Shown here: one piece after another, positions 25,001 through 37,507 of the stretch
Layout: each line of letters begins with the position of its first letter
Numbering within the stretch: the first letter of the stretch is position 1
Source of the DNA: Paragordius varius
Lineage: Eukaryota > Nematomorpha
Length of the DNA: 64,000 bases
NCBI GenBank assembly: GCA_964247055.1
Contig: OZ176050.1
Coordinates: 10,230,001 to 10,294,000 of the forward strand
Direction of reading: 5' to 3'
Notes under the pieces: model-generated
Seen by the model: the letters and a program-made list of their open reading frames with translations, nothing else
Databases searched by the model: none
What the model was told of the DNA's origin: nothing
Position numbers and translations under genes: made by a program

Positions 25001-28000
25001 TGTAAGTTATATTTTTAACTCTGCTAAATAATTCTTATAAAAAAAATATATGGTTCAAAATAAATTCCTATACGGAAATTTTTATTTAGAAGCCAAAAAA
25101 ATTTGTCTTGGGAAAAGATGTTCTTTATGAAAATGTATTTTTTAAAAAACATTTTAGTGTTAAACTTTAAAGCCGCGATATTATTATCGTCATAATGGTT
25201 ACCGTTATCTTATATGAATATTATCTTAAGATTAACACATTAACTTTTGGGGTAGTTTTCAGACCGATATTTTAAAAAATATTTAAGGTATTAGGCCAAA
25301 TTAAACTATGTTTTCTTTGTTTAGACGCATCTCTCGAAATACCATTTTTTTAAAAAATGTAAAATTGTAAAAAAATTATCATCTTATACTTTTTGGCCGC
25401 CATTTTTTTCCTTAAATGTGTATAATCGTTGACAACAGTAAAATAAATGTATATTATGGTTAGAAAATGCATCAGAAATCTTTTAGGCTCCATTTTACCA
25501 GCAAATATTTAATATTTATTTATTTTACAATCAGCTGTTATTTCAATCTTGTTTTAGATATGTTTTTAGAGTGTAATTGTAAAAATATAAGCTTTTTAAC
25601 TAATACAGGAGAACAAAGAGTAATAATTAAATTTTAACCATAATAACTCTCAAAAGAGTAGTCTCTTTACAAGATAAAGCTCTGGTATATAAAATATCCC
25701 CAAAATGTCATCGCGGACAAAAAATCAAAATGTAAAAAGGTTTTAACAAGGAAATTTTTCAATGCTTAAAAATATTTTTTAATAAAATATTTGGTTCGTT
25801 CGACAATAAATAAACTTTTGTTTTTATATTTTTGGAGTCTTAGTTATGTTAAACAAAATATTTTATACTATACCTGTGTCCAATGCTAAGAATTTACAAA
25901 ATATAAATATATGATAAGGACAACAAAGTCCTATTGCTCTATCCCCGTGGTGTTAGCATTCGGTGACTAACAACAGAGACTAATTTTTAATGTTCTAAAC
26001 CAGGGGTATCCAACAATTAGATATTAAATATATGCAAAAACTCACTGTTTTAATTTTTGGTAGTTTATTTTCAAAATCGGAAAGACTTAATTAGAGGTAT
26101 GATTAGGAAAATCATAACTTAAATCTCGTAAAATTATGTATTTGAAATTTCTCGCGGGATGCATTTAGAGATTCGCGTGTTGAGCACTTCTGTTCTAAAC
26201 ATTTATTTTGCAAGGAGTTTTTTTAACAGGGTAAATGACAGGTTAAATGTCAACTTAAACACCATGTATTCTAAAAAATTATAGTAAACTTTAAATTTAA
26301 TGTTTAATCGTTGCCGTAATATTTGATAAACATTATATTATTAACCAATTGTTATTAATCATTTATAAAATGTAAATTCTGAAATTCTTGGTAATGATAG
26401 TAAAAATATAAACCAAGATATATAAATTTTAATCTTTATGAGTTATTTTTGGATATTTGTTTGTTTGTTTTTTATTTTATAATTTGATCTAAATGTATTC
26501 GTTTAATATTAGGTTTTTCCCCAACAAAATGTTCACATGGTGAACTTGTACTCACTCTTTATTTTGCAACAAACATGAAAAATTTAACGTATAAAATTAA
26601 ATTGATGTTTTTTTATAAATGTCAAACAAAAATTTTATAAATAAAACAATTTTTAAGGTGTACTAAAAGATGTTACCATTCATAATAGTAGATGATTCCT
26701 GATTATGTGGTATCGGCGGGTCGGAATGTTGATTTTTTTCGAGAATATGTTTTATTTGTTCTAAATGATACAGTAATGAGCGCTGTTTTATAGACCATAA
26801 CTGTATTTTAAATGGCTAAAAGGGCATTTAACGTACATGTGTGCTGCTATGTGGGAGATTTTTTAATTTGTTAGTTAAAACATTTAATTTCTCAACAATT
26901 TTCTAAAATAATAGAAAATGGAAAAATTTCACACATGGCAACAGATATGTAAATTAAATACCCTTTAAGCCATTTAAAATATAGATATGGCCTATAGTGC
27001 TCGTTACTATAGATCAGTGATACTCAAACCGCGGCCCGCGGGCCGCATGCGGCCCCAAGAGTGCTTTAAAATTGCCCTATGACCAAATTAATTTTATTTT
27101 TTATCGCTGAATTTTCAAAATAGACATAAACAAATTTTCGACTATTTAAATTTTAATTTATTTTCCTTAGATTTTGGTATATTTATCCAATTTGAAATCC
27201 TTAATTAAAATGATTTCAAAATTTTGGCAACATTGTTTCTGCTGTATTTTCTTTGCTATTTGGAATCATTGAATTTCTTTTTTGTATTTAAGCAGCCTTT
27301 CACCCAAACTTGCATATACATATTCTTTTCATAGCTATCCTTCATTTTTTATAACTCATTACCATAAAATATTTTTCAAGTCAACTTCATTAAATTTCGA
27401 CCTGTTTTTTAATGCATAATTAAAATTATATTCCTAATTTTTTTAAAAATAACATAACACAAATTAAAGAATGACATCTAATGCTAAAAACGAAATTATC
27501 CGATGAAAATCGCACCCTTAAAAAAGAATGGGAAGAAAAATTCTTTGTCGTTTTAAATAAAAACAGACAATTTGCAATACATCATTTTCATAAAATACCA
27601 GAAAATCATGAGTAAAAAACGAAAAGATATAGATAACCACATCTGCGACAGAGTATTCAACCGCCGTAAATTCAAAATTCAAAGATATCCACAGTTGATG
27701 ATATTTTTTTGTAAACCGTTGTGAGATAACTAGCCTTAGCAAAAAATAAATATATTTTTTGTTTTGCATGAAATTCTTTTATTTATAAAAGAAAACAGAT
27801 AGTATGACGGGGAAATTGATTAAATGGTGGGTTTTATTAGCCTACCTTTGCGACATTACTTATAAATTTAGTATTTTTGAACAAGTCTTCAAGGGAGCAA
27901 AATATTAACCAAATTTTCTAATGAAATATCTGCTTTTGAAGAAAAATTAGTAATATATAAACAAAATTTTAAATAACTCCTATATTTTCCAACACTTAAA

Positions 28001-29629
28001 TCGATTCATAGAAAAAATATGGAATTTATTGCGAAGATTAATTTAATAATAGACAATCATTTAACATTTTAATGAGATGAAATTCAGATTTCAAGAATTA
28101 AGAAATATTAAAATTGCTTAAAACTCGTTGAAAATACATGGCATATGGATATCAATATTAAGCAAATTGAGCACTTCGGTTTTGATCAGGCGCATATCAT
28201 TAAAAAATTCATAGATTTAATAAATTATTCTAATTTGGAGGCTATATTCAGAAGAATCGTAGAGAAAAAAGATATGTAGAGTTTTGGCAAGATGTGCCAA
28301 ATAAATATGAAAATATAAAAAAATATGCTCAAGTCATCCTAATTGTTTTTCCCTCAACTTACACGTGTGAGACGGCATATTCAAAAAAGAAGCATGTCAG
28401 GAATACATACAGAAATCGCTAAACCGATGATCATATGGACGACCTATTAAGATTGGCCTATCATGAGGCGGAAGCATATTTGTCAAAAATTATTGGTTAA
28501 TATCATAATAAATGTTGTCATCAAAATATTTTAATTTTTTAAACTAAATGGTTAAAAACGAGTTTTTAGCTGCATGCGATCCGCAAAAAACTCATTGCAT
28601 TGATTTAGTATAAATATGTCCATATGTGTCAAATAGCTATGGAATATTTGCCATTATCATGGCCCTCGGAAAAAAAATATATTTTATTTGGCCCGTCAAA
28701 TTTTTTTGGTGAGTACCGCTGCTATAGATTATATTTCCCAAATCTAATTTAAGTGTTTGAAAACAAACAACAAATAGCAAAACATATATAATAAAATTGA
28801 CCTTTCTTTTCTTCATCAACATGTCCCAACACTAAAATTGGGGTGAATGTCACATCTGTTATTAATATAATATATTATGCAATTCATATAATATACCATT
28901 TGCAGTCCAAATTCACCCTTAAACAATTTAAATTCACCCTTGAACAATTCGAATTCACCTTCGAACAATTCAAATTCACCCTAAAATAAATTTTGTGTTT
29001 TTTAAGATTATGTATTACTAAATTTTTTTTTAAAAAAAGAAATTTTTTATGTAATCAAAATAATACTGAAAAAATAATAATAGCCATAAATATATATTGA
29101 ATTTTAATGATGAGTTATATTATACCGGAATTTCATAATTTATTTTTAGGGTGAATATGAATTGTTCAAGGGTGAATTTGAATTGTTTAAGGGGAATTCG
29201 AACTGTAAATAGTATGTTATATTAATGAAAAAATACGATTATAAAATTATATGTCTCAAAATCAAAACATGGATTGGGAAGGACGCCATAATAATACAAA
29301 ACAAATAATTATTAAATTCCATTTTTATTAGAACATACATCCTTTGTTACTAATGATATATACTAAAAAATTTTAAAATTATTTTTAATCAATTGACATC
29401 GGATAAAAACAAATATATTAATCAGTTGTTTGTACTTAAAAAATTAAGGTATTTATTTCGCTTCATGACGTTTAACTTTTTTTCCACGATTTAAAGTTAA
29501 TAAAACTAACCTGATTGAATCAAAATTTAAGTTAATAAACATTTTTGGGCTAAAACTTACTTGTTAAATGGGTCTCATTCAGATGCTGTTTAACAAATGT
29601 TTCCAATTTAGCAGTTGCATTGTAAATAT
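22085..29629 (-). CDS. Unrecognised gene with phase-1 symmetric exons (partial)
   Basis: Exons in reading order: 29561-29629 (69 nt; IYNATAKLETFVKQHLNETH), 26677-26760 (84; KNQHSDPPIPHNQESS), 24647-24721 or -24690 (75 or 44; SGSSITSATISSVNQ), 24371-24412 (42; ISMASLGIPSIAP), 22368-22553 (186; HSSSFTSFDNVESFSSN) and 22085-22135 (51; TEPPEITVRRQRIRDL). Each has AG and GT borders and an open frame; all start and end in phase 1 if the 75-nt form of the third is used. That form adds an odd hydrophobic IGYVSFLFVS, so the third exon's acceptor is doubtful. The product is Ser/Asn-rich and disordered, ending in a basic helix. Neither terminus was found. A 12-nt exon at 31034-31045 and an 18-nt exon at 16582-16599 would fit the phase. 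The family was not recognised. A hAT element and a 21-bp-unit MITE lie in introns. Confidence 0.55.
23526..23729. mobile_element. CAGTCATGTA-ended MITE
   Basis: CAGTCATGTATATGTAGAAT at the left and ATTCTAATCATACATGACTG at the right are imperfect inverted repeats of about 25 bases flanked by TA. The terminal ten bases match those of the 1-kb element at 10004-11017. About 204 bp, non-coding, in an intron of the cassette gene. Confidence 0.8.
26001..26192. mobile_element. hAT-type MITE with 8-bp duplication
   Basis: It starts CAGGGGTATCCAACAATTAG and ends CGTGTTGAGCACTTCTG. TTCTAAAC is repeated directly at 25993-26000 and 26193-26200. The first end matches the hAT consensus; the other has diverged. 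Confidence 0.8.
27015..28721 (+). mobile_element. hAT transposon with decayed BED/hAT transposase
   Basis: The element has ends CAGTGATACTCAAACC and GGTGAGTACCGCTG and an 8-bp duplication CTATAGAT (27007-27014 and 28722-28729). Sub-terminal sequence is G+C-rich (GCGGCCCGCGGGCCGCATGC). Plus-strand remains of a transposase are visible: a BED-finger-like start at 27481-27615 (ENRTLKKEWEEKFFVV) and the C-terminal hAT dimerisation region at 28276-28500 (FWQDVPNKYENIKKYA, then FPSTYTCETAYS, then DDHMDDLLRLA). Between them the frame is broken several times. The layout resembles the ZBED/GTF2IRD2-type hAT group. It is inactive and lies in an intron of the minus-strand cassette gene. Confidence 0.85.
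28892..29216. mobile_element. MITE with inverted arrays of a 21-bp unit at its ends, copy 2
   Basis: It starts TATACCATTTGCAGTCC and ends GAACTGTAAATAGTAT. The left arm has about four units of AATTCACCCTTGAACAATTC type and the right arm about three in inverted order. It shares the middle segment AAATAAATTTTGTGTTTT with copy 1. Confidence 0.75.
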
Positions 29630-31646
29630 CTAAAATTATTGCCAAGTATACCGGACACGTTTAAGCGTATTGTCAAAGTGTGATTCGTATTTGCTATTAT
29701 ATTTATAGTTCTTATATCATAATATATATGTATTCTAAAATCTCAAGTAAATTTAAAAGTTTTTTAGTACCATTTCGTTTTTGAAAACTGTGTAGTTTAA
29801 ACCCATTAGTTAGTTTCAAACCATTTTTTAATGAACGAATCTTATCAATGCGATTTGTATGAATGTTTCCGTGTACAAAGGCTGTTTGTGGATTTAGTGC
29901 GTTATCTTTTATGGGTATTTACAAAAAGAATTATAGAAAATAACGCCATTTATACATATTTAAACCATAATATATATGTTTAAAGATACTTTTCAATATG
30001 GCAAACATGCATATAAATATTACAGTTAATATATATAATCTTGATGATATAGCGATTTGGCGAAAATTTTGTTTTCTTAATAAATTAGAGTAGTAATGTT
30101 GTTTAGTTATGAGGATCACTTCTAATATATATTATACCATTTTTCAGCTCAAAAGCAACATTGTTTCAAGCAAACGCAATATTTTAAGCAAAATAAATGA
30201 AAAAATCTGCTTTCGACTGAAAAATGGTTTATACAATAACTTTTTGGTTTCATCAGCTTCTAGTGTAGCCCAATTCGGTTTTAGTCAAATGGTTTAGATT
30301 TCAATTCAATCCAAATGTTATTTAAAATTTTTGCGATATAGTTCAAATATCCACAAAAACAAATATTATATGCAACGTTTCTCGAAAAGGATAAAATATG
30401 GATGACTAAAATTTATCATAAAATAGGGACATCGAACAAATGGAAAAAATGAGAAATATTTTTTGGAACCGTTTTTCCTATGGTTTGGGTTTAATATCCC
30501 TCTTTTTCAATCCAAAATATTTAAATTATTGTTTTAGTATGTATATAACATCATTAATACCTAAATATAGTGGAATATCGTTTGGAAGAGTGTTATTATC
30601 ATTCTTGAACAAAAATTTTGCGTAATTATCCGTGCTATCAGCTTTCACTTCAACTATATTATATTTAAAATATTTAGATAAATTATGTCAAGTAAATATT
30701 ACCTTTTTGAAGCAATAATTATAATATACATTTAAAAAGTCAGAAATCTAATTAAAAAGCTGCTTATTAATCAAAATTAACTCTATTAATCCCGCCAATA
30801 AAATTATCGCCATCATAGTAAAAAGTTTTCAGCTAATTTATTTACATAATATAAAAAAATTACTGATAAATTTCCATGAAGGATAAAAAAGCATTAAATA
30901 TATAAATCGAAACATTTGGCGATTAGAATAACAAAAAAACACAATAAAGCCAGTAAATGCGTGGCTAGAGAAATTGTTAAAAATGTTATTTTTTGAATAA
31001 AAAATTTCCTAGGTATGTTAGTATGGTATTCACCTTTTTCATCATCTATAAATATTTATAATTATAAAAATTTTATCCACATATACAAAATTAAAAATAA
31101 ACCTTTACCTGTCTGGCTTGATGTAAGCTATTAATTTAGATTTTATGGCTTCTATGTATATAGTTATGATATATATTTATATATATATATATATTTCATC
31201 TAAATATATTTGCAATTCAGCGTAAATATTAGCGAATTTGTGTAGATTTTTTAATAAACAGGTCAATAAGAGAAAAATATTTTAGAAATTTAAAATAGGA
31301 AGTTAGGGAACTGGTTTGGATCTTTTTTGCCCACGCCTCCTAAAAATTCGACCTTTGTCCAAAAAAACTAGACAAAAACGATTTCAGCTCCAATCCCTAT
31401 ATAATAAAGACTGGTTATTTTAAATTTGATTTATTTGACACCTCATGACATTTTGGGTATTTTTATACAAACCAAAAGATAATTAATAATTTAACCTTAA
31501 AATTAGTAAAAAAAAATTCTTTAGAAAAATTAAAATAATAAAGACCCTCTTCTCTAATTTTTCGCCATTTTTTCCTTTATTTTAAAACCGAATATACAAT
31601 AGTTAAAAAACTGATATTATGTTGAAATATAAAAAATTAATTCAAA

Positions 31647-31865
31647 TTACGATTTGAAAGCAAATACTTGATATTTGGTGTTTAGGTCGGATAAGGATAG
31701 GTTGGTTTCTTTAAGGATGTTATCCATACAACGAGTTCGTCTTCTCCCTCTTTTTCGGGCACCACTCACTTTCCCCAGCATCAGTGATTTTTCAAGTGAG
31801 CTGGATCTCATGATGTGCCCGAAGAAGGAGAGTTTTTGCCGTGTTAAGCTGCCAAGTAGTGACAT
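31647..31865 (-). mobile_element. LINE reverse-transcriptase polyprotein, C-terminal fragment
   Basis: A short open frame reads LLGSLTRQKLSFFGHIMRSS, then EKSLMLGKVSGARKRGRRRT, then RCMDNI. This is the characteristic tail of RTE/BovB-like non-LTR polyproteins (KLxFFGHIxR, LEK, G+R+RGRRRxRWxDDI). The rest of the element is absent. Beside it at 31880-31940, on the other strand, is a TAGTCGGAATCGACTTT segment followed by (CAA)n, itself like a retroposon 3' end. Confidence 0.75.
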
Positions 31866-32679
31866 TTAATGAATGGAGAAGCTTTATATTCAATGTTGCA
31901 ATTAGTCGGAATCGACTTTAGCAAACAACAACAACAACTTGATATTTATTGATTTTAAAATCAACTGTTAGTTTCATTTGTCTTTTGGAGCTATCTGAAC
32001 TCGGGATTCTTGAAGTTAAAAAACTGTTATTGTAAGTTTTTTTAGCTAGTACACGGTAAGAGGGATATTATTTTAACAACTTTTAAAATAGTAATTTGTT
32101 TACGAATCTCTGGGATTAAAAACTCTCTCACAATGTCATCGCGCACAAAAAATTGTTCAAGGCAATTTAAATTGATAAAACCATGTTATCTAATACTAGT
32201 CATTAAAAAATGAGTTTCAAACGTAAGAAGTGGATAAATTTTGATAAGTCTAACCTATTCGAAAATCCATTCTTCCAATGGCCCCTTTAATTTCTTGTAA
32301 GCCTCCCAAAAGGAGTGGATTCTGTTCGAATCCACTGTGTATAGACGACTTTTGCTAAGTAATATCTGAATCAAAAAAAATTTTATTTTTAAAAAATTAA
32401 TTTTAGTGTTTTCTTATTTTATACATTTAATGGATCAAAAGTAAGAATTATTTTATATAATTACCTTATTTAAACCTATGTGAAAAACTTTTTAAACAAA
32501 CTCAATATTTTCGCAAAACTTTTTCATTCAAATTTACCATTTATTTATAATAATTAATTAATTTTATGTATTCAAATTAATTAATATATATAATTCCTAT
32601 TTTAGATTTAATATAAAATGATTAAATATTATGTTTTTGTTAAAAAAACCAAATGCCTCTCTCCCAGTTTAGATATTTT

Positions 32680-32721
<42 letters not shown>

Positions 32722-34329
32722 AAAAAAAATTAATTAAAGATTTAAAAAATGTCGAGTTTCTTATGAAAAAAAAGTAACAATAATGGTTTGTACAACCATA
32801 TAAAATCTGTTGATCCTATTCCTTATTATAGAATTGAATGCATTAACACATTTATTACCTTATGGGGTGATAGATTAGAATACATCAAGTTAGTTAACCT
32901 TAGACGAGACCAATTTATATATTAGATTTGAATACATTTTGATGACCTTTTATATATGAGTTAAACGATTGTATCAATTTTGTATTTAACCTGCACAAGT
33001 TATTTTACCTTGGCTTAACATGTAAATATTGTATTCACAAAAAGTATATAAACATCGCAAACTGTATGTAGTTTGGTTTTTGCTTTTTATCTCAATAAAT
33101 CTTATTGTTTTACGGTTTCTTGATTTACCACATGGGGTAATATATTAAAGATTTAAAATATGAAAATAAATTAAGCATTTAGGAAATTACGCAAAAAATT
33201 TACTTTCTTCAGCCACAAAGGCGCTTGCTATATTCAAAAAAATGGATTCTTAAATATCCTCATCTGAAACTTGGCTGCCATTTTTATCTGAAATATTTTT
33301 AATAGCTATTGTAAAAGGCAATAAATATTATTATGGTTAAAAATGTTATTAATTATACTTAATTACATTTTTTTGTACAGATGACATTTCGTCAGCGAGC
33401 TTAAAGTAGTAAATAAACTAGTGTTTAAAAATTTGTATTGAATAAAATTTAATTATAAAACCCTTTTGTTATAATTACTATTCTTCTAAAATCCCATATT
33501 ATAGCTACAAGACGACTTAAACGAATTAAAATCATTTATTATCCAAAGTTTGATGGTAAATTATAACTTAAAAGCTTCCCAAGTTCATAATATTATATTT
33601 TTTTACATGCCTGTTGTATTATAATCCAATACCTTTTGGTAAAGTTTTATATCCCAGAGCGATTCAAAATTTGAATATCTTAAAAAATATTAAGGTATTA
33701 AGCCAATTAAATATGCTTTCTTTCGGATTTTGGGCACATAATGTAAAAAATCCTCATCTAAAACTTTTTTGCCGCCATTTTTTTCCATAATTTTTTTTAA
33801 ATCGCTAATGTAACAGACAAATATTTGTAAATTATGATTAAAAAATGTAAATAATTAGCTTTAAGAAATTGTTAAGCTAAATTTTACAAGTAAACTTGAT
33901 ATTTTGATTTTAGTATAAGCTGTTCGTTTCAGTCGTTAAAGCTCCCAATTTCACACTTTCGAAATCAATACATGTAAACAATGTTTGATAAACATCTAAA
34001 ATATCAACACTATAGTTTATTAACAAAATTGAGCTGTATATCTACCCCAATATCTAAGACAAAAAGTGAAAAGGTTATCAAGTGGTAAAAAAAATGGCGA
34101 CGAAAAAGTTTTTAAAGAAAATATGTACAAAATTTATTTCTTTTTTTGTAACACGCGCATAAAAGGATAAAAAGGCATTTTTTTAAATTTGAACCGATGC
34201 TAAAAATATTTTTTTTATATTTATAGAAAGGCCCTGGGGTAAAAACTGTACTATGTATAAAAATCAAAATACAATGAATTATGAAGGACCAGTTCGTATA
34301 AACGAATATGCGATAAAGAGCTTTATCTT

Positions 34330-34593
34330 TCGTTGAATTACATTAAATTCTATTTTCTAACATTGATATAAACAAAAAAAGTGGTTTATTATACAAGTTA
34401 ATGTACGTATATCATGTTGACTGAATTTTAACCATAAGTATAATCAAGTTTTTTTAATAATGAATATTTTTATATATTACGGTCCATCAATGTTATATAA
34501 CAAACTTTTGATTTGATATTTTTAGAATTATTTGATTTTAACCAGGCCTGGACAAGAGACTCCAATTTAAATCGGAGTGAAATGTGTTCTAGT
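34330..34593 (+). mobile_element. TTAA-type MITE, right-half fragment
   Basis: Colinear with the right half of 44459-45038: ATTCTATTTTCTAACATTGA, CATGTTGACTGAATTTTAAC, and GGCCTGGACAAGAGACTCC near the end. Termini eroded. Confidence 0.5.
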
Positions 34594-34839
34594 ATAATTT
34601 CAAAGATGTTATCCGAGAATTTGAATATATTTATTTTTATGGCTAATGAGGCATTGATAATATTTCCGATAATGTTTTAACAGTCTTTTATCATTAAGGC
34701 CGGAAAAGGCATAATTTCCAAATTTATGGTTTAATTTCTTACATGCAATGAAAAGCAGTAATTAAGGCGTTCGATACCAATTAATTAATTCAGAAGCTAT
34801 TGTCGGAACAATTAGAGTAAAAGTAGAGCATAATTTAAA

Positions 34840-34845
34840 TTTATT
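34840..34845 (-). promoter_or_regulatory. Poly(A) signal of TCTP
   Basis: AATAAA on the minus strand about 70 nt past the TCTP stop codon. Confidence 0.45.
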
Positions 34846-34913
34846 ATATATGTTGTAAATTGAGAAAAGAGCTTTTAATTTTGCATTCATGAAAATGATC
34901 CGCCATAAACAAA

Positions 34914-35611
34914 CTAATATTTTTCTTCAACCAATCCTTCTTTCAAAAATATGAAATATGGTGTGATGCCATCTTCGCGATAGTTAAGCAAGGCAACCAT
35001 ACCTTCATCACCAAAATTTTCTCCTATTGTAATAAAAAATATAAAAATATTTTTTAATAAATACACATGTAATATAGACATTTCTTGATCATGCTATTAT
35101 GTAACATGATTGATTTAATGCCATGTATATAACATACCGACGTAGAAATCGTAATCCTTGATATTGGCTAATATTTTCTTAAAAAATGGTTCCATTTTCG
35201 CTTTAAGCTTATCACTTTCCTCTTTGCCTTTTGTTTCTTCTATTTTTTGGAATAACCTTGAATTATAATTCATATATACCTCTTGCAATATCTTTTAAAA
35301 TAATCTTTAAAATCTGATTTCTGAAATTGTATTTGAGTGAGCTTATGATTTAAAACTATATCGATCCCCTTTTCTACCAATTCTTCTGTACCTTCATCAG
35401 CTTCTTCGGCAGATGGATTACTTCCAATAAATGCGTCAAAGTTTCCCTCATTACGTGATACCATCTAAAGTAAATAATTTTTATAACCCGTCCATCTACT
35501 TCATAGTATAAATCATCGATTAATTTATGCTTCGATGAGTCAGAAAATAATTCGGCATCTAAAAAATTATATTTGAATCTTACCCGTAAAAATGTCTTTG
35601 AAAATTTTCAT
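34914..35611 (-). CDS. TCTP: Translationally controlled tumour protein (TCTP), complete
   Basis: Five exons in reading order: 35584-35611, 35488-35558, 35280-35464, 35138-35256 and 34914-35023. They total 513 nt, or 170 residues, close to the usual 172. Landmarks: start MKIFKDIFTGDAELF; YYEVDGRMVSRNEGNFDAF; NPSAEEADEGTEE (first TCTP signature); IDIVLNHKL; ANIKDYDFYVGENF and EGMVALLNYREDGITPYFIF near the end; C-terminal GLVEEKY. The family is a small cytosolic Mss4-fold protein linked to growth control, calcium and tubulin binding. Introns 1-3 are only 25, 23 and 23 nt; intron 4 is 114 nt. Each is forced by homology and phase. The start is the only Met giving the conserved MKI-KD beginning. 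Confidence 0.95.
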
Positions 35612-35984
35612 GCTGGATTTTTGCGGAAATTTAATTTACCACAAGGTGCACAAAAAAATTTCCATTGTTATTGTTACATATTAAAATAATTTTACGAAAC
35701 ATGTAATTTTTAATTATAAAATTTATGTTCATTATCTTAGATTTAGATATAATTATTTTTAATGTCTGTTTATGCTTTTTAATATGATCATGCCTTTATT
35801 TCCATCGATAATATAAAGAGTGCACAAAAAAGGGTATAAAAAATTAAATGAATTGTATATTTTGATATATAACAGGATTTAAATTTGTTAAGCTTTATAT
35901 AAAAAAATCGCAACAAACTCATATTATAGAGTTGGAAGCATGGTAAATACGGTAAAAATAATTTGATATATTATAAAAATACTT

Positions 35985-36460
35985 TTAGTATAAATTTGAT
36001 GATGATCAACATCACTTTTAATTTCATGCTTCTATACTAATAAAAATTATATAAATAACACAAAATTTTTAAAAATTAACTTCCATAAAAAGTGTTATGC
36101 AAAACTCTTTCGATACCATTTTTATATTGCAACGGTTTTGCAAAATATCTTTTTTGGTCCGCTAAATTTAAGTTAGCTTAAAAATGACAAGTTACATTGC
36201 TATTAAAGTTTATTTTGAATTATTTTTATATAAAGCTAACGCTCACATATGGCTAATTTAACTTCAGGTTTATCATGAAGTAATTTTTATTTGCATAAAT
36301 TTTTTTTACTTTTCGACTCATAAATGTCATTTAAGCGCAAACCAATGGTTTTAATTGATTCCATATTTTTAAAAAAATGAACAGACCTTGGGTCTTTAGT
36401 TACCCACAAAAAATTCAAGGACTGTAATGAATGTATTATTTCTAATCTCTTAAATTTAAA
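35985..36460 (+). mobile_element. TTAA-type MITE, degenerate copy
   Basis: Family blocks in order: TTCATGCTTCTATACTAATA, CAACGGTTTTGCAAAATATC, then TTGGGTCTTTAGTTACCC and TCAAGGACTGTAATGAATGT. Both ends are degraded. Confidence 0.5.
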
Positions 36461-37053
36461 GTTACCTTGGCAAACTTTTAGCGTAGAAATATTATAAATA
36501 CACCTGACGATATATTGCAAATTTATTTTTTAAACATTATATCCATTGCTGTCAGTCTAGCATGTCTAAATTTTATGGCACTGTCTCGGCATTTTTACGT
36601 CTATTTTAGAAAATCAGCCCGTATTACAGGGTCAAAAATATCACTACAACTATAACTAAAATTAAAATTTTATAAAAAAAATGTTTTGCATTTTAATTGC
36701 TTATAATGTCCTTTATTTTTTGAGATAAGGTATTTAGCACCAGCATGATTATTTTGATTTTTCGATATGGAGCAATTAGCACAAAATATATAATAACTTT
36801 TTAAATCACACCTGAAAATGATACATTTACCTATCAGAAAATATTTATTGCTCAGATAAATTTTCATCAATATGTTGTTTCATATAAAATACATCCAAGG
36901 GCATTTTTTGTCTTATGATTTTATGAAAAATTGGAACTAAAAAGCGATCTAAATATTTAAAATAATTTTAACCAATGATTTTTTTTATAATTTTATATTT
37001 TTAGAAAATATTTTTTTTAATTGTGCTATGCCATGTCATGGAATTAATACAAA

Positions 37054-37507
37054 TGGCCTATATTTATAATTGAGATCGGATAATCAAAATCTGTTGATGG
37101 CATATAAACTACAATAATATGTGAAAATTGATTTCTTGAAAAACATTTTGAAATAACTTTTTGTTATTAAGGGGGATTGGTTAAGTCAATGTTAAACCGA
37201 TAAATAATGGATTAATCTGGCAAATAGATTCGGCATCGAATTAATCCCTTATTAAAATCCAACATTGTATATACAATTGTATATGGTTCATGCATACAAA
37301 AACCTGTTCCTATTTCTTAACCAAAAGTTAATTATTAGCGCGAAAGAAATTATTATATAGCAAATATTTTTACAAATCACAATTTATAAATAGTCTTTTA
37401 ATAAATCTTGCAATAATTCGAATCTCATGAATGTTTTTTTAATGATATTTGTTTATAATGTATTAACTATATTTTTCCTTTGTGGCCTATATTTATAATT
37501 GAGATCG
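37054..37507. repeat. 25-bp direct repeat pair 404 bp apart
   Basis: TGGCCTATATTTATAATTGA followed by GATCG occurs identically at 37054-37078 and 37483-37507. No inverted ends or coding lie between, so the origin is unclear. Confidence 0.6.

Larger units (their letters stand above)
29630..34913. other. Gene-poor stretch between the cassette gene and TCTP
   Basis: Holds a LINE C-terminal fragment (31647-31865), an (AT)n tract near 32683-32720 and a partial TTAA-type MITE (34330-34593). Several A+T-rich short open frames show no protein-like composition. Confidence 0.45.

Noticed and set aside
31034-31045. 12-nt candidate microexon (DEK) upstream of the cassette gene
   Set aside because: It has AG/GT borders and correct phase, but a 12-nt match is expected by chance in this much sequence; noted only as a candidate.
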